Positions 35,616 through 43,318 of a stretch of 64,000 bases of DNA are shown here, in pieces. The notes below the pieces were generated by a model. That model saw only the letters and a list, made by a program, of their open reading frames with translations, was not told the origin of the DNA and searched no databases. Position numbers and translations under genes: made by a program. Position 1 is the stretch's first letter, and each line of letters begins with the position of its first letter. The DNA is from Curtobacterium sp. VKM Ac-2865 (GTDB lineage: Bacteria; Actinomycetota; Actinomycetes; Actinomycetales; Microbacteriaceae), in the NCBI RefSeq assembly GCF_015350905.1, contig NZ_JADKRZ010000004.1, positions 325,924 through 389,923 of the forward strand, written 5' to 3'.

Positions 35616-36205
35616 GGCGCGACCTGCGTGCCGGTGACGGTCAGCGTGAAGTCGGTCACGGCACCCGAAACGCTCTGCGGCGCGTCCATCGCCAGCACGA
35701 TCTCGATGCAGCCCATGCCGGAGGCGCCCGGGGGCAACGTGTAGTAGCCGCTGCCGGTGTCGAAGGTGGCGAGCGGACCCGTCGCGCCGGACATGCCGGC
35801 GTGGCACTCGGACGCCGAGCCGACCGACGCGAGCCGGAGTGTCTGCGCGCCGAGCACGACGTCGTCGGTGGTGTCGGCGTAGGACACCTTCGTCGCGGTG
35901 ATGGCCACCCGCATCGAGAGCGGGACGGTACCGGTGTTCCGCACGGTGAACGTGCCCGTCGTGCTCGAGCCCGGGCCGATCGCCGTCTGGTACATCGGGG
36001 ACAGGGGGCTCACCGTCAGCGTCGCGGTGCCGGAGCGCACGACCGAGGACTTCGTGCTCGCCGAGGCGTTCCACAGCGCGTAGGTCCCGCCGGTGCCGAG
36101 CACCGACGCGACCACGGCGACCGCCAGGGCGAGCGCGGTGACCCACACCCAGCGGTGACGCGACGGCGCACGGTGGCGACGTCGCGACGCGGTCGGACTG
36201 CTCAT
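35612..36205 (-). CDS. TasA/camelysin-like exported protein
   Basis: A 197-residue exported protein. A basic N-terminus (RRRHRAPSRHR), a helix and then GGTYALWNASASTKSSVVRSG form the SipW-type signal. The mature domain is beta-rich: YQTAIGPGSSTTGTFTVRNTGTVPLSMRVAI is like the TasA/camelysin jelly-roll repeat, in which the polymer grows by donor-strand exchange. Two cysteines are present. The ATG at 36205 is preceded by a G-rich site; a GTG at 36214 is possible. Confidence 0.75.
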   Translation of the reverse strand: MSSPTASRRRHRAPSRHRWVWVTALALAVAVVASVLGTGGTYALWNASASTKSSVVRSGTATLTVSPLSPMYQTAIGPGSSTTGTFTVRNTGTVPLSMRVAITATKVSYADTTDDVVLGAQTLRLASVGSASECHAGMSGATGPLATFDTGSGYYTLPPGASGMGCIEIVLAMDAPQSVSGAVTDFTLTVTGTQVAP

Positions 36206-36284
36206 CTCCGTCACCCCCCGGTGAACGTGGTCGTGGTGGTGGAACCGGCGCGGTCGACGGATCAGGGACCGACCGCGCCGGTGG

Positions 36285-36839
36285 TCAGGAGCCGATCGCG
36301 GTCTGCGTCAGCGTGAAGGCGAGCGCACCGACGTTGACGGTGCCGTTCTGGCCTGTGGTGGCGGACTGGGGCAGCTCGATCGTGAAGACGACCTTCACGG
36401 CCGACGTCCCGGCAGCGGGGGAGACCACGAAGGTGTTGGCGGACGAGGTCGACTGCACCACCGAGTCGCTCGACGACGTGACCGCGAGGGTCTTCGTCGT
36501 CGCCGCGATCAGGCCGGAGTCACCGGTGATGCTCTGGGTGGCGTAGGTCAGGTTCGCCTTGAGGTCCTGGCCGGTCGCGGCGATGTTCAGGGTCTGCGTG
36601 AACTGGTACTTGTTGCCGGGGACCATGAGCACGGACGCCGGGTTGATCGTGGCCGAGCGGCCGTTGGTCAGGTCGGTCCACACGCCGTCGTTCGCAGCCG
36701 TGAGGGTCAGGTTGCCCGAGGCGATGGACGCCGCGGCGCTCGAGGCATTGGCGTTCCAGAGTGCGAAGCTGCCAGCCCCGCCGAGGAGGAGGGCGATGCC
36801 GGCGGCGCCGGCGACGGCACCCGTGACGATCTTCTGCAT
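36285..36839 (-). CDS. alternate-type signal peptide exported protein (RER_14450 family)
   Basis: A 184-residue protein with the distinctive N-terminus GAVAGAAGIALLLGGAGSFALWNAN, which matches the alternate signal sequence described for a SipW-dependent export group in actinobacteria. The rest is Thr/Ser/Val-rich beta sequence with no cysteine, like a fibre subunit. It is the first gene of a four-gene set ending in the SipW-type peptidase. A 79-base gap without strong structure separates it from the next gene, which fits separate, higher expression of a major subunit. Confidence 0.82.
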   Translation of the reverse strand: MQKIVTGAVAGAAGIALLLGGAGSFALWNANASSAAASIASGNLTLTAANDGVWTDLTNGRSATINPASVLMVPGNKYQFTQTLNIAATGQDLKANLTYATQSITGDSGLIAATTKTLAVTSSSDSVVQSTSSANTFVVSPAAGTSAVKVVFTIELPQSATTGQNGTVNVGALAFTLTQTAIGS

Positions 36840-37201
36840 GGTGGATCCGTTCCTGCGCTCTTCGGGGAGCGCTGAGGCCGCCGGCACGGTGGTTCGGGTT
36901 GCGTGCAGGCGGGACGGTGTCATCGACCCCGTGGTACGTGGGTCGCGGCTGACCGGTGCCGAGCGGAACCGCCGAGCTCCGGAGCGCAAGGCGGCTCGGG
37001 CGGGCTGGGTTCCGTCTGACATCGACGCTACCGGTCCCCCAAAGTGCTGACAACGGAGATCATGCGTCTGAATGGACCCAAAACGGGGGTGATTTCGGTC
37101 CCCAGGACTGCCGACTGGCTTGTACCCCGATCGGACAGCTCATCCTGAGGAATGCCTGGCAGGCCGACACGGTTGGATCGACCGGGAACGAGGAGGGGAC
37201 C
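36840..37201. promoter_or_regulatory. divergent upstream region of SipW operon and pnuC
   Basis: This 362-base gap separates the alternate-signal gene and pnuC. Around 37036-37140 it is less GC-rich than its surroundings, with runs such as ccaaagtgctgacaacg and ggacccaaaacgggggtg, as expected of promoters. A ggacc...ggtcc pairing (37073-37100) is the only small fold noticed. No riboswitch motif or tRNA was recognised. AGGAGGGG lies before the pnuC start. Confidence 0.4.
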
Positions 37202-37867
37202 ATGGGCATCGTGCGCTGGCTGTTCGACGCGCAGATCGTCATCGGGGACCAGACGGTGCTCTGGCGCGAGGTGATCGGCAACGTCTTCGGGCTGCTCAGC
37301 GCGCTCGGCGGGATGCGTCGTCGCATCTGGGCCTGGCCCGTCGGCATCCTGGGGAACGCCCTGCTCTTCACGGTCTTCATGGGGGCGCTCTTCGACACCC
37401 CGAACCCCGTCAACCTGCTCGGGCAGGCCGGCCGCCAGGTGATGTTCATCATCGTCAGCGTCTACGGCTGGTACCGGTGGACGCACCGCCCTGCCGAGTC
37501 GGTCACCGTGATCGACCCGCGCTGGGCCTCCTGGCGGACCCGCGCGCTGCTGGTGGTCGCGCTCGTCGGCGGCACGGCCCTGCTCACCCCCGTGTTCCGT
37601 GCGCTCGGGTCCTACGAGCCCGTCTGGTCCGACGCGTGGATCTTCGTCGGGTCCCTGCTCGCGACGTACGGCATGGCGAAGGGGTGGGTCGAGTTCTGGC
37701 TGGTCTGGGTCGCGGTCGACCTGGTCGGGGTGCCACTGCTGTTCTCGGCGGGGTACTACGCCTCGGGGCTGATGTACGTGGTCTACGGCGTCTTCACCCT
37801 CACCGGGTTCTTCGTCTGGATGCGGCAGCGCACCCGCCCGTCCGCCGCCCCGGTCACCGTCGGCTGA
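37202..37867 (+). CDS. pnuC: nicotinamide riboside transporter PnuC
   Basis: A 221-residue membrane protein with seven predicted helices. PnuC proteins let nicotinamide riboside diffuse into the cell, where it is phosphorylated and used for NAD synthesis. Family features seen: WREVIGNVFGLLSALGGMRRRIWAWPVGILGNAL at the start, GQAGRQVMFIIVSVYGWYRW in the middle, and WVEFWLVWVAVDLVGVPLLFSAGYYASGLMY near the end with Trp-rich substrate-site residues. A strong AGGAGGGG site fixes the ATG at 37202. No NAD kinase/NadR gene lies beside it. Confidence 0.9.
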   Translation: MGIVRWLFDAQIVIGDQTVLWREVIGNVFGLLSALGGMRRRIWAWPVGILGNALLFTVFMGALFDTPNPVNLLGQAGRQVMFIIVSVYGWYRWTHRPAESVTVIDPRWASWRTRALLVVALVGGTALLTPVFRALGSYEPVWSDAWIFVGSLLATYGMAKGWVEFWLVWVAVDLVGVPLLFSAGYYASGLMYVVYGVFTLTGFFVWMRQRTRPSAAPVTVG

Positions 37868-37871
37868 CGAC

Positions 37872-37953
37872 GGAGCAAGCCGCCGACGTGACCAGCGGCC
37901 GACGACCGACGACCGACGACCGACGACCGAGCATGCCGCCGAGGCGACCGGCC
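37872..37953 (+). repeat. gacgacc tandem repeat inside a short duplication
   Basis: Four perfect 7-bp copies of gacgacc (37901-37928) are flanked by imperfect copies of gagca(a/t)gccgccga(c/g)(g)tgacc..ggcc (37872-37900 and 37928-37953). This looks like a small duplication with slippage in the pnuC downstream gap. Confidence 0.6.
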
Positions 37954-37975
37954 ACCCGCAGGGCATGATGGCCGC

Positions 37976-38422
37976 ATGACCGAGGCAGCCGTCGTCACCG
38001 GGTGGCGCGTGTACCGCGCACGCCGCACCGAGTTCCTCGACCCCGCGCGCGTCCGCCGCCGGACCCGTGTCTGCGGCACCGTCGCCACGGCGCTCGGCAC
38101 GTTCGGCGTCGTCGCGCAGCTGCTCTGGCACTCCGTGCTCGAGGCACCGCTCGGCCTCGCCCTCGTCGCGATCGCGGCCTTCGCCGCCGCCGTGGGCTGC
38201 CTCGCCGCCACGTTCCTGCGGACGGCGTCGACCCCGGCCACCCTCGAGCCCGCGGCCCTGACCGGCGACTGGCGACGCTCCGAGCGCATCAGCCAGCAGT
38301 TCGGGCCGCGACCGCCGGCGATGCTCCCCGAGGACCGGGACCTGGTGCTCCGACAGGTCGAGGGGTCGGTCGGCGCCGGCGTCGTCGTGTTCGACCGGAC
38401 GCGGTGGCTCCCCGTCGGCTGA
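37976..38422 (+). CDS. membrane protein cut by an in-frame stop (5' part)
   Basis: A 148-residue frame with two helices (residues 35-54 and 58-80, VVAQLLWHSVLEAPLGLALV and AIAAFAAAVGCLAATF) followed by a soluble part. It ends at TGA 38420-38422, directly before a third helix would begin; the same frame then stays open for 82 more codons with coding character. It is therefore either a truncated but still expressed protein or the first part of a pseudogene. Family not recognised. ATG at 37976. Confidence 0.5.
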   Translation: MTEAAVVTGWRVYRARRTEFLDPARVRRRTRVCGTVATALGTFGVVAQLLWHSVLEAPLGLALVAIAAFAAAVGCLAATFLRTASTPATLEPAALTGDWRRSERISQQFGPRPPAMLPEDRDLVLRQVEGSVGAGVVVFDRTRWLPVG

Positions 38423-38668
38423 CTCATCGCCTGGGTGGGTCTGCTCGTCGTCGGCGAGGGGTCCACCGACCACCTCGTGCTGCTGCTGATGCCGCCGGTG
38501 CTCGCCCTCATGCAGTCCTCGAGTGCCATCACCGCCCTGCTCGCCACGGGTCGCGCCGACGCCGCCCGTCGCCGAGCCGAGGCGACGCCCCCGTACGACC
38601 CACCGCCCGCCGCGCCCACCCGGAACCGTGACCCCCGCGGGTCGAAGCTCAGCCTGCCCGACACCTGA
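38423..38668 (+). pseudogene. 3' part of the same membrane protein gene after the in-frame TGA
   Basis: The frame continues without interruption as LIAWVGLLVVGEGSTDHLVL and LLMPPVLALMQSSSAITALL, two further helices, then a Pro/Arg-rich tail. A GTG at 38435 could start a 77-residue protein, but it cuts the helix and has no ribosome binding site. The sequence fits one original four-helix protein of about 230 residues. Confidence 0.55.
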
Positions 38669-38728
38669 GGCACAACACCCCCCGCACTGGGACACGACGG
38701 CACCCCCGGGATGCGGTGTGATGGTCGG

Positions 38729-39400
38729 GTGCAGACACTCACCGAGGGACTCTCCGACGGGACGCTCGACGCCGAGCGGCCGTTGCCAGAACAGACCATC
38801 GCCGAGCGCCTCGTCCGTGCCGCGATCCGGGCGTACCGACTGCACCCGTTCAACGACGTCGACGCCGCGGTCGTGGCCGACGTCGCCGGACTCCCGCTCG
38901 ATGCCGTCTCCCGGGCGTTCCCGACGTGGGACGCGCTGCTGCTCGTGACGTACGACCGCTGGACGTCCATGCGCGGTTCGACCCGTCGCCAGAGCCCCAT
39001 GTGCACGATCGAGCACGTCCGCCAGACGCTCGCCGAGGACGTCGCCGACCCGGGCCGCGTCCGCGTGCTGGCGGGCGTCATCAACATGGCCGGGGCCGGG
39101 ACGAGCTTCGCCGAGCTGTTCCGGAAGCGCTACCAGGACTACGTCGTCATGCTCACCGTCGGGCTGCAGCGGGACCTCGACACCGGCATCGAGGCGATCG
39201 TCGTCCCGGCCGAACGCGCCGCGACGCAGCTGCTCGCGGTCTACGAGGGGCTGCAGATCCAGATGCTCGTCCGGCCGCACCTCGACACCCTGACGGAGTT
39301 CGACCACGCCGTGCGGGCGCTCCGCGAGGGCTGGCGTCGCCGCCACGTGCCGGCGTGGGACCTCGGCTCCGTGCCGACGTCCCCGATCCTCCCGGTCTGA
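38729..39400 (+). CDS. TetR-like transcriptional regulator
   Basis: A 223-residue protein. Residues 19-70 resemble the TetR helix-turn-helix (TIAERLVRAAIRAYRLHPFNDVDAAVVADVAGLPLDAVSRAFPTWDALL), with a diverged recognition helix. The remaining helical region (FAELFRKRYQDYVVMLTVGLQRDL) fits the TetR ligand domain. The GTG at 38729 is chosen as start; an ATG 6 codons upstream lies in the same frame. Regulated genes are unknown, possibly the membrane protein upstream. Confidence 0.72.
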   Translation: MQTLTEGLSDGTLDAERPLPEQTIAERLVRAAIRAYRLHPFNDVDAAVVADVAGLPLDAVSRAFPTWDALLLVTYDRWTSMRGSTRRQSPMCTIEHVRQTLAEDVADPGRVRVLAGVINMAGAGTSFAELFRKRYQDYVVMLTVGLQRDLDTGIEAIVVPAERAATQLLAVYEGLQIQMLVRPHLDTLTEFDHAVRALREGWRRRHVPAWDLGSVPTSPILPV

Positions 39401-39429
39401 CCACTCGTTCCTCCGAGCAGGCCCCAACT

Positions 39430-39463
39430 GGAAAGTACTTGCCAAACCGGAAAGTACTTGCCA
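39430..39463 (+). promoter_or_regulatory. two direct repeats ggaaagtacttgcca
   Basis: Identical 15-bp copies at 39430-39444 and 39449-39463 (19-bp period), each with an inner palindrome aagtactt, lie 27 bases before the start of the two-gene operon. In this GC-rich DNA such AT-rich repeats stand out. They are probably operator or promoter elements for the winged-helix regulator encoded second in the operon. Confidence 0.65.
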
Positions 39464-39489
39464 GACTGGTGGCAACGGGAGGGAACACC

Positions 39490-39930
39490 ATGACCGACAC
39501 CACCACCACCGGCCGCATCGACCCGGCGGACGCTCGCGCGATGCTCGACCGGGCGGACCGCATCAGCCGCCGCGCGCACGACGCCGTGCGCTGGCCCTAC
39601 GTCACGTTCATCACGGCCCTCGGGGTCGCCACCTCGCTCGGCACGCTGGCGATGGGCCTGACGACGGGCACCGCGTTCGCTGCGGTCTACGTCGGCACGC
39701 TCGCGGCGCTCTTCGCGCTGCTGATCGGCTTCATGCTCGCGATCCGCGGCCGCTCGGCCTTCGCCAGCAGCCGACGCTGGACCGTCTACATCGCGAGCTG
39801 GGCGCTCACGTACTGCGCCGCGATCGCCGTCGTCGGCTGGGTCCACGGCTCGGTGCTGTGGTCCGGCATCACGTCCGGCCTGGTCCTCGTCGTCGCACTC
39901 GCCTGCGCCGCATGGGAGTCCCGCTCGTGA
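39490..39930 (+). CDS. four-helix membrane protein paired with a regulator
   Basis: A 146-residue membrane protein with four hydrophobic segments (residues 38-58, 63-87, 97-118, 122-142). The N-terminus is Thr-rich and soluble, RIDPADARAMLDRADRISRRAHDAVRWPY. Family not recognised with certainty; small membrane proteins in this setting are often coexpressed with winged-helix repressors. It overlaps the regulator gene in GTGA. Confidence 0.7.
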   Translation: MTDTTTTGRIDPADARAMLDRADRISRRAHDAVRWPYVTFITALGVATSLGTLAMGLTTGTAFAAVYVGTLAALFALLIGFMLAIRGRSAFASSRRWTVYIASWALTYCAAIAVVGWVHGSVLWSGITSGLVLVVALACAAWESRS

Positions 39931-40241
39931 CGCTCGAGCAGGGCGCCCACCCCCGGCACCGGCTCGACGACCTGCTGCAGAACGCCGTGCGGTTCTCGAT
40001 CGTCGCCGCGCTCGACCGTGCCGGCACGCTCGGGTTCCGCGAGGTCCGTGACGCCGTCGAGATCACCGACTCCGCCCTGAGCAAGCAGGTCACCGCGCTC
40101 GAGTCCGCCGGCTACGTCGCCGTCGGCAAGGCGTTCGTCGGCAGGACTCCACGGACCTCGCTGACGCTCACCGGCGACGGACGCGCCGCCTGGCGCGGCC
40201 ACCTGGACGCCCTGCGGCAGATCGCGGGCAGCGACCAGTAG
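39927..40241 (+). CDS. winged-helix transcriptional regulator
   Basis: A 104-residue DNA-binding protein of the MarR/ArsR-like short winged-helix group (PF13601 type). RHRLDDLLQNAVRFSIVAALDRAGTLGFREVRDAVEITDSALSKQVTALESAGYV is helix 1 to the recognition helix, and KAFVGRTPRTSLTLTGDGRAAWRGH is the wing and last helix. The GTG at 39927 overlaps the upstream stop in GTGA and has GGGAG 9 bases before it; an ATG at 39912 would add five residues. It probably represses its own operon through the direct repeats at 39430. Confidence 0.82.
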   Translation: MTLEQGAHPRHRLDDLLQNAVRFSIVAALDRAGTLGFREVRDAVEITDSALSKQVTALESAGYVAVGKAFVGRTPRTSLTLTGDGRAAWRGHLDALRQIAGSDQ

Positions 40242-40259
40242 CCCTCGGGGTCACCACGT

Positions 40260-40307
40260 GACGGCCTGGAGGCCCGGTGCCAGCTGGCACCGGGCCTCCC
40301 GTCCGTC
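40260..40307. terminator. 32-bp perfect palindrome with outer stem
   Basis: 40268-40299 is a perfect palindrome (ggaggcccggtgccag and its complement). Outside a 3-base interior loop, gacgg (40260-40264) pairs with ccgtc (40303-40307). It lies between the plus-strand regulator and the minus-strand ABC permease and carries the cctcccgtccg motif. Confidence 0.82.
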
Positions 40308-40334
40308 ATCGGGTGGCGCTGGTGCGGCGACCGG

Positions 40335-41546
40335 TCAGGACCGTCGCCAGGACGCGATCTGGCGGAGCGTCACCTTCGAGCCGTACTGGGCGACGGAGTG
40401 CCGGAACAGGTACTGCGCGAACCAGAGCAGCAGGAGCGCGACGCCGAAGACCTCGACGATGCAGATGACGGACTCCAGCGGGGACAGCGCCCCCACGGCG
40501 TTCCTGACCATCGCGGTGATCGGGGTGAAGGTGGGGAAGTACGTGAAGAACGCCACGACCGGGCTGGTCGGGCTCGTCATCACGAAGAACGCCGCGTACA
40601 CCGGGATCACCAGCGCGAAGATCGCCGTGGACTGCAGTGCGGAGGCGTCCTTGATCGAGGGGACGGCTGCGCCGACGGCGACGAACAGCGCCGAGGCCAG
40701 CAGCACCCCGCCGACGAGCAGCAGCGCTCCGACGAGCATCCGCCACGGGTCGATCGTCACGTGCCCGATCCGACCGGCGAGCAGGGGCACGACGACCACG
40801 AGCGACAGCAGCCCCGGCACCATGAAGACGCCGATCTGCACCAGGCAGACGAGGAGCATCGCCACGACCTTGCCGCGGATGAGGTCGCCGGCCGTCACCG
40901 TGGTCAGGATCATCTCGGAGATCCGGTTCTCCTTCTCCTCCACCACGACCGTCACCATGCGGGCGGCGAGCAGGATGACGAGCCCGAAGAACGCGGCGAC
41001 GTACAGCAGCGGTGGCACGATCGACAGCCACCCCGGGGCGACGCGGCCGTCGGCGTACGCCGTCACGTCCGTCGTCGGCGGTGAGCGCAGGAGCTCGACG
41101 GCCTCCGGGTCGTCGACGCCCGCGGCCACGCTCTGCTCGAGGACCCGCTGCGCGAGGGACGAGTACGCGGTGTTCTCGAACAGCCCGCGGTCCTTCGCGG
41201 TGACCCGGATCGACTGGGTCGAGGGCTTCTCGGGGAACACGACGAGGGCGTCGAGCCGACCCGCGACGACGTCCGCACGGTCCCCGGACTCGTCGTCCGA
41301 CGGGGTGCCGCCCCATCGCGCGGCGACGGACTCGGAGACGAGCCCCGACTGGTCGACGTAGTGGAACGGGGTCTTCGTCGCCGAGGACCGCGAGAGCGCG
41401 GAGTCGGTGCCGGCCGCCTGTCCGACGCCGACCAGCAGCGACACGAGGACGACCACCAGGGGCAGCGCGAGCGTGCCGATCCAGAACGCCGGCTTCTTGA
41501 CCGCGCGGGTGAACTCGAACCGGATGACGGTACCGATGCGGCTCAT
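40335..41546 (-). CDS. ABC-2 type exporter permease (NatB-like)
   Basis: A 403-residue membrane protein. One N-terminal helix (residues 20-43), an extracytoplasmic domain of about 130 residues, then five to six helices. EEKENRISEMILTTVTAGDLIRGK is the cytoplasmic motif typical of NatB/YhaP-like ABC-2 permeases. With the ATPase encoded just upstream it forms an exporter; NatAB exports sodium in Bacillus, but related pairs handle drugs or lipids, so the substrate is open. Confidence 0.86.
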   Translation of the reverse strand: MSRIGTVIRFEFTRAVKKPAFWIGTLALPLVVVLVSLLVGVGQAAGTDSALSRSSATKTPFHYVDQSGLVSESVAARWGGTPSDDESGDRADVVAGRLDALVVFPEKPSTQSIRVTAKDRGLFENTAYSSLAQRVLEQSVAAGVDDPEAVELLRSPPTTDVTAYADGRVAPGWLSIVPPLLYVAAFFGLVILLAARMVTVVVEEKENRISEMILTTVTAGDLIRGKVVAMLLVCLVQIGVFMVPGLLSLVVVVPLLAGRIGHVTIDPWRMLVGALLLVGGVLLASALFVAVGAAVPSIKDASALQSTAIFALVIPVYAAFFVMTSPTSPVVAFFTYFPTFTPITAMVRNAVGALSPLESVICIVEVFGVALLLLWFAQYLFRHSVAQYGSKVTLRQIASWRRS

Positions 41547-42475
41547 CGTGTGCTCCTGGCGGTCTCGTCGGCGAGGGCGTCGTGGCCGTAGACCTGGACG
41601 AAGATCTCGTCGAGAGGGATCCGGCGCATCTCGAAGCCGGTGACGTGCACGCCGGCGCCCACCAGCGCGGCGAGGATGTCCGACCCGTCCGCGGCCGCGC
41701 TCGTCGAGGGGACGAGGTAGGCGACGTGGCCCTCGTGCCGCGCGAGCTTGTACAGGGGGGAGCGGGGGACCGGACCGCTCAGCGAGACCTTGGCGACGGC
41801 ACCGCCGAAGGCGTCCTGCACCTCGGGGATCGTGCCGTAGGCCGCCGCGTCACCGTCCTTGAGGAGCAGGATGCGGTCGCAGAGCCGCTCGACCTCGTCC
41901 ATGTGGTGGGTGACGAGGACGACGGTCGCACCGTCGGCCTTCCGCTCGTCGACCAGGTCGAGGAGGAGCCGGCGGTTCACCGGGTCGAGGCCCTTCGTCG
42001 GCTCGTCGAGGATGAGCAGCCGCGGGCGGTCCATGATCGTGATCCCGAGCTGCACCTTCTGCTGTTGCCCACCGGAGAGCTTGTCGACCCGGAGCCTGGC
42101 CTTGTCCGCCAGGCCGACCCGGGCGAGGTAGTCCATCGACCACGCGGTCGCGGCAGGGCGCGGCATCCCGCGGAGGGCTGCGAAGTAGGTCATCACGTCG
42201 AGGACGGACTCCTTGCGGTAGAGCCCGCGCTCCTCGGGCAGGTACCCGATCCCGCCGGTGGCCGGGCGGTAGGGGTGTCCGTCGATCGTCAGCGTGCCCG
42301 ACGTCGGCGCGGTGATGCCGAGGAGCGCGCGGATCGTCGTCGTCTTGCCCGAGCCGTTGCTGCCGAGGAGCCCGAAGGTCTCTCCGGGTGCGACGTCGAA
42401 CGACAGACCGTCCACCACGGCACGGTCCCCGAACCGCATCACGAAGTCCTGCACGCTGATGCTCGCCCCGGCCAT
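41543..42475 (-). CDS. ABC exporter ATP-binding protein (NatA-like)
   Basis: A 310-residue ATPase. Walker A GSNGSGKTTT, Q-loop GYLPEERGLYRKESV (the ERGLY form is typical of NatA/YhaQ), signature LSGGQQQKVQLG and Walker [13 protein letters not shown] are visible. The 80-residue C-terminal domain follows. It overlaps the permease start in ATGA (41543-41546). The ATG at 42475 follows AAGGGGGC. Confidence 0.9.
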   Translation of the reverse strand: MAGASISVQDFVMRFGDRAVVDGLSFDVAPGETFGLLGSNGSGKTTTIRALLGITAPTSGTLTIDGHPYRPATGGIGYLPEERGLYRKESVLDVMTYFAALRGMPRPAATAWSMDYLARVGLADKARLRVDKLSGGQQQKVQLGITIMDRPRLLILDEPTKGLDPVNRRLLLDLVDERKADGATVVLVTHHMDEVERLCDRILLLKDGDAAAYGTIPEVQDAFGGAVAKVSLSGPVPRSPLYKLARHEGHVAYLVPSTSAAADGSDILAALVGAGVHVTGFEMRRIPLDEIFVQVYGHDALADETARSTR

Positions 42476-42583
42476 GGAGCCCCCTTCTCGCTGCGCTGAC
42501 CCTACCGGCCCCGATTGTGGCCCAGCTTCCCAGGCACCCCCGACCCGGCGCGGGCAAGCTGTCCTCGACTGAGAGGAACTCAC

Positions 42584-43183
42584 ATGGACCGCATCCGGCG
42601 TCTGCCGCTCCCGGCACTCCTGCCGATCCTGTTCGTCGTGGTCGGCGGACTGTACTTCCTGTTCGGACTGGTCGGGGACCCGTCGCGCGAGGACGTGCTC
42701 GCGCGGCTGATCGGCGCGTTGTTCTACGCGACGGGCATGACCGTCGTGTTCGGCATCGTGATCGCCGTCCGTCGTCGGAAGGCCGGCGGCGCCGATGCCG
42801 TGACGGCGATGCAGCGCACGATCCGCACCGGCGCCGTCCCGGCCGACGCCGACACCGCGACGTGGATCCCGGAGCTCGAGCGCTACCGGGTCCGGTACCG
42901 CCGCAACCGGTGGGCGGTGCCGGTCATGTTCGTCGTGTTCGCCGCGGTGTGCGTCAGCCTTGCGGTCACGGTGAGCCCGGTCTGGTGGCTGTTCCTCGTG
43001 CTGTTCGCCGCGCTCTGCGTCTACTCCGTCTGGGAGACCCGCCGGGCGCTCCGGAACCTGGACTCCTCACTCGAGGAGCTGCGTCGTCGCCCGATCACCT
43101 CGGCCCCCGCGGGCTCGGCGCCCGGGACGCCGCAGCCCACCGCCGGAGCCGCCTGGACCCTGCCCGGCGACGCAGCGTCCTGA
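42584..43183 (+). CDS. four-helix membrane protein of unknown function
   Basis: A 199-residue protein with helices near residues 8-31, 41-62, 106-126 and 128-147, the first pair being LPALLPILFVVVGGLYFLFG and LIGALFYATGMTVVFGIVIAV. A soluble loop lies between (DADTATWIPELERYRVRYRRNRW), and a Pro/Ala-rich tail ends the protein. GAGAGGAA precedes the ATG. Family not recognised. It is divergent from the NatAB-type exporter and ends at a 20-bp hairpin. Confidence 0.7.
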   Translation: MDRIRRLPLPALLPILFVVVGGLYFLFGLVGDPSREDVLARLIGALFYATGMTVVFGIVIAVRRRKAGGADAVTAMQRTIRTGAVPADADTATWIPELERYRVRYRRNRWAVPVMFVVFAAVCVSLAVTVSPVWWLFLVLFAALCVYSVWETRRALRNLDSSLEELRRRPITSAPAGSAPGTPQPTAGAAWTLPGDAAS

Positions 43184-43201
43184 CCACCGGTTCTCGTCCG
43201 C

Positions 43202-43259
43202 GGCGATGACGGATCTGGTTCGCGATCCTCGGGCTCCGAGAACCAGATCCGTCACCGCC
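43202..43259. terminator. 20-bp hairpin between convergent genes
   Basis: 43202-43221 pairs with 43240-43259 with a single mismatch; the inner 15 bp (tgacggatctggttc) are perfect. It lies between the membrane-protein gene and the last gene of the rhamnose operon. Confidence 0.8.
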
Positions 43260-43318
43260 AGATCCGGAAACCGTCGTCCCGCCAGCGCCACCGCCAGGGC
43301 GCCCCGCCCTGACCCGGC

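Noticed and set aside
36840-37201. Riboswitch controlling pnuC
   Set aside because: No recognisable conserved core and only weak pairing; the region looks like a plain divergent promoter.
38435-38668. Independent 77-residue gene starting at GTG 38435
   Set aside because: It has no ribosome binding site, cuts a hydrophobic helix and lies in the same frame as the interrupted upstream gene.
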